A DNA stretch of 64,000 bases from positions 930,001-994,000 of the forward strand of contig NZ_MKCT01000001.1 of the NCBI RefSeq assembly GCF_001855555.1. Reading direction: 5' to 3'. This document shows, in pieces, positions 57,523 to 64,000 of this stretch; positions within the stretch are counted from its first letter, which is position 1, and each line of letters opens with the position of its first letter. The stretch comes from Chromobacterium sphagni (GTDB lineage Bacteria; Pseudomonadota; Gammaproteobacteria; Burkholderiales; Chromobacteriaceae). A program made the translations under genes and the position numbers. The notes under the pieces were generated by a model. The model did no database searches. It was not told the origin of the DNA and worked only from the letters and a program-made list of their open reading frames with translations.

Positions 57523-58152
57523 TTATTGGCGCGACAGGCTGGTCAGCAGCACGCCGGCGCCGACGAAAGCGCCGCCGCTGAAACGGTTGACCAGCCGCAG
57601 CCGGCGCGCGCTGTTCAGCCAGCCGGCAAGCCTGGCGCCGCAGCTGGCGTAGGTCAGCTGCCAGGACGACTCGACCACGAAGAAGGTCAGCGCCAGGATG
57701 GCCAGCTGCGGCCCCTGCGGTTGATGCGCGTCCATGAACTGCGGAAACAGCGCGGCGAAGAAGATCAGCGCCTTGGGATTGCTCATCGCCACCAGGAAGC
57801 CGCGGCGGTACAAGGCCCACGGGCCGTGCTGACCCGTCGCGTCCTCGCGCAGTTCCGCCACCGGCTGCGGCGGGCTGCGCCAGGTCTTCACCCCCAGATA
57901 CACCAGATACACCGCGCCGGCGTATTTGATGACGGAGAACAGCACTTCCGATGTGGCCAGCACCGCGCCCAGCCCCGCCACCGAGGCCAGCATCAGCAAG
58001 CCCAGCGCGCTCATCAGGCCGAAACAGGTCATAAGCGTGCGGCGCACGCCGTAATGGATGCCGTGGGTCATCGCCAGCAGCATATTGGGGCCGGGGGTGG
58101 CGGACACGAAGAACATGGTGGTGACGAACAACAGCCAGGTGTGCAGGGGCAT
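57523..58152 (-). CDS. LysE/RhtB-family amino acid exporter
   Basis: A 209-residue inner-membrane protein with about six membrane segments. The N-terminal [14 protein letters not shown] motif and [17 protein letters not shown] are typical of the LysE/RhtB group, which exports amino acids such as threonine, homoserine, leucine or lysine. Specificity is not readable. The ATG at 58152 has GGAGAG upstream. It is set between pgk and fba with its own terminator, so it is not part of the glycolytic unit. Confidence 0.9.
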   Translation of the reverse strand: MPLHTWLLFVTTMFFVSATPGPNMLLAMTHGIHYGVRRTLMTCFGLMSALGLLMLASVAGLGAVLATSEVLFSVIKYAGAVYLVYLGVKTWRSPPQPVAELREDATGQHGPWALYRRGFLVAMSNPKALIFFAALFPQFMDAHQPQGPQLAILALTFFVVESSWQLTYASCGARLAGWLNSARRLRLVNRFSGGAFVGAGVLLTSLSRQ

Positions 58153-58288
58153 GACTCTCTCCGTGGGGGCTTGACCGGGTAGTATAACGAATGCCTCGGC
58201 GGCTGGCTGGAAACGCCGTGTTCCGGCCAGGTTCCATCTGGCTGGCAGGCCGTGGCGGTAGGGGCGCCGCCACGGTCGCTCGGCCAGG

Positions 58289-59464
<1,176 letters not shown>

Positions 59465-59472
59465 CGTTTCAC

Positions 59473-60558
59473 TCACTCGGGTTTGGATGCGGGATGATCA
59501 GGCAAGGCGGCTGGCCGGGCCACGGCGCCGCCGCATTTCTTGCAGAACGGGAAAAAGGCGAAATTGCGCGCGCCGCAGGCGCAGACGCGGAACAGCTGCA
59601 GGCCGCAGTGGATGCAGTAGTCGGCGTCGTCGCCGGCGATATTGTACTGGTGGTCGCACGACGGGCAGCTGCGCTTCTGGTACGACTGCAGCGCCTTGGG
59701 GTAAGCGACGTGGCTGGCGCGCTCGCTCTGGCTTTGCTTGAGCTCGACGCGCTTCTTCTCGGCGTAGCGCTGGAAGGCCTGGATCATGCGCATGCCGGCG
59801 AACACGGTGAGCGCGATGCCGACCAATAGCCGTACATAGCCGCCGAAATTGGGCAGGTAAGGCAGCAGTTCGACGAAGAAGGCGAACAGCGAAAACAGGC
59901 CGAAGCCGTAGACGAAGAACCAGTAGCGGTGGCTGCGGTAGCGTAGGAATAGCCACACGCCGAGCAGCAACAGCGGCAGGATCACCGCCAGCCTGAGCGC
60001 GAACACTTTCAGTTCAAAGCGGCTGTAGGCCTGCTGGTATTGCCGCCCAGCCTGCTGTTCCAGTGCGCCGACGCGGCCCTGCAATGCCTGCTGCTGCTGC
60101 GCCAGCGCCAGCAGGCCAGCGCTGGCCTGGTCTTCCCGCTTCTGCCATTGCAGGATCTGCGCCTGCAAGGCGTCCAGCGCGCGGGTGCGCTTCAGCACTT
60201 CGGCGCTCTGGCCGGCATCGGCGGTGACCGCTCGGCTGGCCAGCCAGTTGTCGAGTCCCTGGCGCTGGGTCTGGTAGCCGCGCTCCAGCTGGCCGCGGGT
60301 GGTTGCCAGCTTTTCCTGCTCGGCGCGCAAGGCCTCGGTCTGCCGTTGCAGCTGTTCTTGCTGGCGCTTCAACGGATCCAGCCCGATATGCTGTCGGAAA
60401 ACTTCCTGTTGCGGCGGGCCGCCTTCCGGTAGGTAGAACAGGTCGCGGATTACCAGTTCGCCCAGGCTGACCAGCAGGCCGGCGAATACCAGCGCCACCA
60501 GCCACGAGGCCAGCCGCACCATTTTTTCCGGCCGGGACAAGGCCTGACCCTGCTGCAT
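59473..60558 (-). CDS. Membrane protein with coiled coil and C-terminal zinc ribbons, function unknown
   Basis: A 361-residue protein I do not recognise. One N-terminal membrane segment (about residues 15-35), then a long coiled coil (about 60-190, rich in Q/E/L/A heptads such as [21 protein letters not shown]), then three membrane segments ([45 protein letters not shown]), then a cytoplasmic tail with four C-x(1-2)-C pairs (CPSC, CIHC, CAC, CKKC), a double zinc ribbon. The start at 60558 is chosen because GGAG lies six bases upstream; the ATG at 60570 has none and is 12 bases from the terminator. It is between gap and pgk. Confidence 0.8.
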   Translation of the reverse strand: MQQGQALSRPEKMVRLASWLVALVFAGLLVSLGELVIRDLFYLPEGGPPQQEVFRQHIGLDPLKRQQEQLQRQTEALRAEQEKLATTRGQLERGYQTQRQGLDNWLASRAVTADAGQSAEVLKRTRALDALQAQILQWQKREDQASAGLLALAQQQQALQGRVGALEQQAGRQYQQAYSRFELKVFALRLAVILPLLLLGVWLFLRYRSHRYWFFVYGFGLFSLFAFFVELLPYLPNFGGYVRLLVGIALTVFAGMRMIQAFQRYAEKKRVELKQSQSERASHVAYPKALQSYQKRSCPSCDHQYNIAGDDADYCIHCGLQLFRVCACGARNFAFFPFCKKCGGAVARPAALPDHPASKPE

Positions 60559-60581
60559 CCTGTTCTCCATCGCGTTCTAAG

Positions 60582-60600
60582 AAAACCCCGCCCAGGCGGG
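60582..60600 (-). terminator. Rho-independent terminator of gap
   Basis: CCCGCC-CA-GGCGGG, 6 bp with a 2-base loop, followed on the minus strand by TTTTCTT. It lies 150 bases past gap and 24 bases before the next gene's chosen ATG. Confidence 0.7.
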
Positions 60601-60750
60601 ACTGTCTTCCCTAGCAAGCAGTGTATGCCGAAATGACGGCGCCACTTTAACACCAATCAAATTTCATGCGCGGCTTTATGTAACAAAACAACAGGGCGAA
60701 TGGCATATAAAGCCGGCCCGCCCCGTCGCCGGTTGCGCCTGAAACCCGTG

Positions 60751-61761
60751 TCAGCAGCTGAACATCGCGCGCGCGGTGCGCAGCATCTGGCAGCTGAAGC
60801 CCCACTCGTTGTCGTACCAGGCCAGCACCTTCACCATATTGCCGCCGGTCACCTTGGTCAGCGTGGAGTCGAAGGTGGAGGCCTCGTCGGTGTGGTTGAA
60901 GTCGCCGGACACCAGCGGCAGCGTGTTGTAGCCCAAGATGCCCTGCATGCCGCCTTCGGCCGCATTCTTGAGGATCTCGTTGACCTCGTCCTTGCTGGTG
61001 TCGCGGCTGGCGGTGAAGGTGAGGTCCACCAGCGACACGTTGATGGTGGGCACCCGCACCGAGAAGCCGTCCAGCCGGCCCTTCAGCTCCGGCAGCACCA
61101 GACCCACCGCCTTGGCGGCGCCGGTCTTGGTGGGGATCATGTTGTCGGTGGCGGAGCGGGCGCGGCGCAGGTCCTTGTGCTTGACGTCGGTCAGCACCTG
61201 ATCGTTGGTGAAGGCGTGGATGGTGGTCATCAGGCCTTTCTTGATGCCGATGGCGTCGTTCAGCGCCTTGGCCACCGGCGCCAGGCAATTGGTGGTGCAG
61301 CTGGCGTTCGACACCACGGTCATTTCCGGCTTCAACGTGTCGTGGTTGACGCCGTAGACGATGGTGGCGTCGACGTCGTCGCCGCCCGGCGCCGAGATCA
61401 GCACTTTCTTGGCGCCGGCGTCGATATGGGCCTGGCACTTTTCCTTGCTGGTGAAGGCGCCGGTGCATTCCAGCACCAGGTCGACATCCAGGTCCTGCCA
61501 CGGCAGCTCGGCCGGGTTGCGGGTGCTGAAGAACGGAATCTTGTCGCCGTTGAGGATCAGGTGTTGTTCATCCTGCTCCACGCTGCCGGGGAAACGGCCG
61601 TGCACGGTGTCGAACTGGGTCAGGTGGGCGTTGATGTTCAGGTCGCCGGAGGCGTTGACCGCCACCACCGTGAAATCATCGTGCAACTTGTTTTCATAGA
61701 TGGCGCGCAGAACTTGGCGGCCAATGCGACCGTAACCGTTGATGGCGAGGCGGATGGTCAT
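60751..61761 (-). CDS. gap: Glyceraldehyde-3-phosphate dehydrogenase with an NADP-type cofactor site
   Basis: A 336-residue phosphorylating GAPDH. Catalytic Cys is in SNASCTTNC, with [30 protein letters not shown] and [12 protein letters not shown]. At the end of the second strand it reads [11 protein letters not shown], where NAD-specific enzymes have N-D (position 33); an Ala-Ser here is seen in NADP-preferring GapB enzymes. So it may prefer NADP or accept both. It lies between tkt and the membrane protein/pgk. Confidence 0.93.
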   Translation of the reverse strand: MTIRLAINGYGRIGRQVLRAIYENKLHDDFTVVAVNASGDLNINAHLTQFDTVHGRFPGSVEQDEQHLILNGDKIPFFSTRNPAELPWQDLDVDLVLECTGAFTSKEKCQAHIDAGAKKVLISAPGGDDVDATIVYGVNHDTLKPEMTVVSNASCTTNCLAPVAKALNDAIGIKKGLMTTIHAFTNDQVLTDVKHKDLRRARSATDNMIPTKTGAAKAVGLVLPELKGRLDGFSVRVPTINVSLVDLTFTASRDTSKDEVNEILKNAAEGGMQGILGYNTLPLVSGDFNHTDEASTFDSTLTKVTGGNMVKVLAWYDNEWGFSCQMLRTARAMFSC

Positions 61762-61815
61762 GCTGCAGGGTCTCCCGGTAAAACTTTTGTAGTGCGGCGA
61801 CTACATGGCATGGCG

Positions 61816-61846
61816 AAAAAAAGGCCATCGCGCTGCCGCGATGGCC
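61816..61846 (-). terminator. Rho-independent terminator of tkt
   Basis: GGCCATCGCG / CGCGATGGCC, a perfect 10-bp stem with loop CTGC, followed on the minus strand by seven T's, 11 bases after the stop. Confidence 0.92.
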
Positions 61847-61857
61847 TGACTTCTAAC

Positions 61858-63846
61858 TCAACGGATAACCGCGCGGGTCTTGGCGACCACGTTTTCCACG
61901 GTAAAGCCGAATTCCTTGAACAGCTGCGGCGCCGGCGCCGATTCGCCGAAGTGGTTGATGCCCACCACTTCGCCTTCCAGGCCGACATACTTGCGCCAGA
62001 AGTCCGGATGGCCGGCCTCTACGGCCACGCGCGGCAGGCCGGCCGGCAGCACGCTCTGCCGCCAGGCCTTGTCCTGCGCGTCGAACACATTGGTGCAGGG
62101 CATGGACACCACGCGCACCGCGATGCCTTCGGCCGCCAGCGCTTCCTGCGCCTTCAGCGCCAGTTCCACTTCGGAACCGGTGGCGATCAGCACGGCGCGG
62201 GCGCCGGCCGCGTCGCGCAGCACGTAGCCGCCCTTGCGGATGGCGGCCATCTGCGCCGCGTCGCGGGCGACGAAGGGCAGGTTCTGCCGGCTCAGCACCA
62301 GGCTGGACGGAGTGGTTTTCTGCTCGATGGCGTGCGCCCAGGCCACCGCGGTTTCGCTGGTGTCGCAAGGACGCCAGGTGTGGTGGTTGGGGATGTAGCG
62401 CAGCGTGGCCACCTGTTCCACCGGCTGGTGGGTGGGGCCGTCTTCGCCCAGGCCGATGGAGTCGTGGGTGAACACGAAGATCGGGTTGATCTTCATCAGC
62501 GAGGCCATGCGCAGCGCGTTGCGGGCGTATTCGCTGAACATCAGGAAAGTGCCGCCGTAGGGGCGCAGGCCGCCGTGCAGCGTCATGCCGTTGATGATGG
62601 CGGCCATGCCGAACTCGCGCACGCCGTAGCTGATGTAGTTGCCGTTGCCCTGGCCGTCTATCCACTTGCTGCCGGACCAGTTGGTCAGGTTAGAGCCGGT
62701 CAGGTCGGCGGAGCCGCCGACGAACTCGGGCAGGGACGGCGACAGCGCTTCCAGCGCGATCTGGCTGGCTTTGCGGGTGGCCACGGTCTGGGCGGCGTCG
62801 GCGATCTTGGCCAGCGCGGCGTTCAGCGTCTCTTCCCAGCCGGCCGGCAGCTCGCCCGCCATGCGGCGGCTGAATTCTGCGGCCAGCTGCGGGTGGGCGG
62901 CGCGGTAGGCGTCGAAGCGCTTGGTCCATTCGGTTTCGGCGGCGGCGCCCTTGTCGCGGGCGCTCCACTCGGCGTAGATCTCGGCCGGAATCTCGAACGG
63001 CGCGTGCGGCCATTTCAGCAGCTCGCGCGAGGCGGCGATTTCGGCGGCGCCCAGCGCGGAGCCGTGGCAGTCGTGGCTGCCCTGCTTGGTGGGGGCGCCG
63101 AAGCCGATGGTGGTCTTGCAGCAGATCAGCGTCGGCTTGTCGGCGCTCTTCTTGGCGGTGGCGATGGCGGTGGCCACTTCCTGCGGATCGTGGCCGTTGA
63201 CGTTGCGGATCACTTGCCAGCCGTAGGCTTCGAAGCGGCCCGGAGTGTCGTCGCTGAACCAGCCTTCGACATGGCCGTCGATGGAGATGCCGTTGTCGTC
63301 CCAGAAGGCGATCAGCTTGGACAGGCCCCAGGTGCCGGCCAGCGAGCAGGCCTCATGGCTGATGCCTTCCATCAGGCAGCCGTCGCCGAGGAAGGCGTAG
63401 GTGCGATGGTTGACGATGTCGTGGCCGTCGCGGTTGAACTGGGCGGCCAGCATTTTCTCGGCCAGCGCCATGCCCACCGCGTTGGTGATGCCCTGGCCCA
63501 GCGGGCCGGTGGTGGTTTCGATGCCGGGCGCGTAGCCGTATTCCGGGTGGCCCGGCGTCTTGCTGTGCAACTGGCGGAAGTTCTTGAGGTCGTCGATGGA
63601 GAGGTCGTAGCCGGTCAGATGCAGCAGGCTGTAGATCAGCATCGAGCCGTGGCCGTTGGAGAGAACGAAGCGGTCACGGTCGGCCCAGGACGGATTGGCC
63701 GGATTGTGCTTCAGGTGATCGCGCCACAGGACTTCGGCGATGTCTGCCATGCCCATCGGGGCGCCCGGATGGCCGGATTTGGCTTTCTCCACGGCGTCCA
63801 TGGAGAGGAAGCGGATGGCGTTGGCAAGCTCGGTGCGGGTAACCAT
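61858..63846 (-). CDS. tkt: Transketolase
   Basis: A 662-residue thiamine-diphosphate enzyme of the pentose phosphate pathway. Features: [74 protein letters not shown] (ThDP motif GDG), [22 protein letters not shown], and the C-terminal [10 protein letters not shown]-like [12 protein letters not shown]. It provides erythrose 4-phosphate for the DAHP synthase at 43.6 kb. First gene of the tkt-gap-(membrane protein)-pgk group, but with its own terminator. Confidence 0.97.
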   Translation of the reverse strand: MVTRTELANAIRFLSMDAVEKAKSGHPGAPMGMADIAEVLWRDHLKHNPANPSWADRDRFVLSNGHGSMLIYSLLHLTGYDLSIDDLKNFRQLHSKTPGHPEYGYAPGIETTTGPLGQGITNAVGMALAEKMLAAQFNRDGHDIVNHRTYAFLGDGCLMEGISHEACSLAGTWGLSKLIAFWDDNGISIDGHVEGWFSDDTPGRFEAYGWQVIRNVNGHDPQEVATAIATAKKSADKPTLICCKTTIGFGAPTKQGSHDCHGSALGAAEIAASRELLKWPHAPFEIPAEIYAEWSARDKGAAAETEWTKRFDAYRAAHPQLAAEFSRRMAGELPAGWEETLNAALAKIADAAQTVATRKASQIALEALSPSLPEFVGGSADLTGSNLTNWSGSKWIDGQGNGNYISYGVREFGMAAIINGMTLHGGLRPYGGTFLMFSEYARNALRMASLMKINPIFVFTHDSIGLGEDGPTHQPVEQVATLRYIPNHHTWRPCDTSETAVAWAHAIEQKTTPSSLVLSRQNLPFVARDAAQMAAIRKGGYVLRDAAGARAVLIATGSEVELALKAQEALAAEGIAVRVVSMPCTNVFDAQDKAWRQSVLPAGLPRVAVEAGHPDFWRKYVGLEGEVVGINHFGESAPAPQLFKEFGFTVENVVAKTRAVIR

Positions 63847-64000
63847 TTCGGTAAAACCTCAAGACTATTGGGAACCGGTACGACGGTCCATCCCTTACGC
63901 CCCATGCTGCTGGAGACAGGGTCCACCGCCGCAAAACCGCCGGATTATCGCCGATTTTGCCCTTTGCCGGCAACCAGCCATGCCGCTCGCAAATTGCGTA

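Overview
The window is GC-rich, densely coded chromosomal DNA from a betaproteobacterium of the Neisseriales, most likely Chromobacterium or a close relative. That placement rests on the hemC-hemD-hemX-hemY order, the yggS/pilT-pilU and proC-yggT arrangement, the tkt-gap-pgk-fba order, a DksA without a zinc finger, and many secreted hydrolases. I see no tRNA, rRNA, CRISPR array, prophage or insertion sequence. Most genes are housekeeping, with accessory and secreted functions in between.

Layout. 1-7.1 kb: a DMT transporter cut by the window edge, its divergent LysR regulator, a secreted S1/P1 nuclease, pdxH, then a secreted M4 protease and M28 aminopeptidase pair. 7.1-14.6 kb: ppc, divergent from a heme-synthesis run hemC-(DUF1697)-hemD-hemX-hemY. 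14.9-18 kb: a LysR regulator, then an EmrB-type efflux pump overlapping its MarR regulator. 18-22.2 kb: MASE1-GGDEF cyclase, a 2OG-Fe(II) oxygenase, cysE and a Sel1 protein. 22.2-30.5 kb: sulfur genes (persulfide dioxygenase-like hydrolase and TauE exporter diverging from a 20-bp perfect palindrome, then sulfite dehydrogenase sorAB), together with a decayed amtB, cyaY, lptM, a HisC-like aminotransferase and small exported proteins. 30.6-34.3 kb: purE-purK, a strong terminator, then fosA-alkD-purC coupled by start/stop overlaps. 34.4-40.6 kb: acetyltransferase, lysophospholipase, GST, Tat-exported carbonic anhydrase, a FadH-type dienoyl-CoA reductase under a TetR-like operator, and a methyltransferase. 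41-43.5 kb: a secreted DNase II homologue and a type-II PHB depolymerase. 43.6-48 kb, minus strand: DAHP synthase, dksA, cytochrome c, yggT, proC, yggS. 48.1-54.3 kb: pilT, pilU, two tandem receiver-TPR paralogues and thpR. 54.3-56 kb: moaE-moaD and an orphan solute-binding protein. 56.4-63.8 kb, minus strand: fba, a LysE exporter, pgk, an unknown membrane zinc-ribbon protein, gap and tkt.

Functional links. The cysE, persulfide dioxygenase, TauE, SorAB and MoaDE genes together suggest active sulfur handling: cysteine made, persulfide oxidised to sulfite, sulfite exported or oxidised by a molybdenum enzyme. The secreted nuclease, protease, aminopeptidase, DNase II and PHB depolymerase fit a scavenging or predatory soil and water lifestyle. 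The least explained element is the pair of REC-TPR proteins directly behind the twitching ATPases; they may be a regulatory module for type IV pili, but this is inferred from position only.
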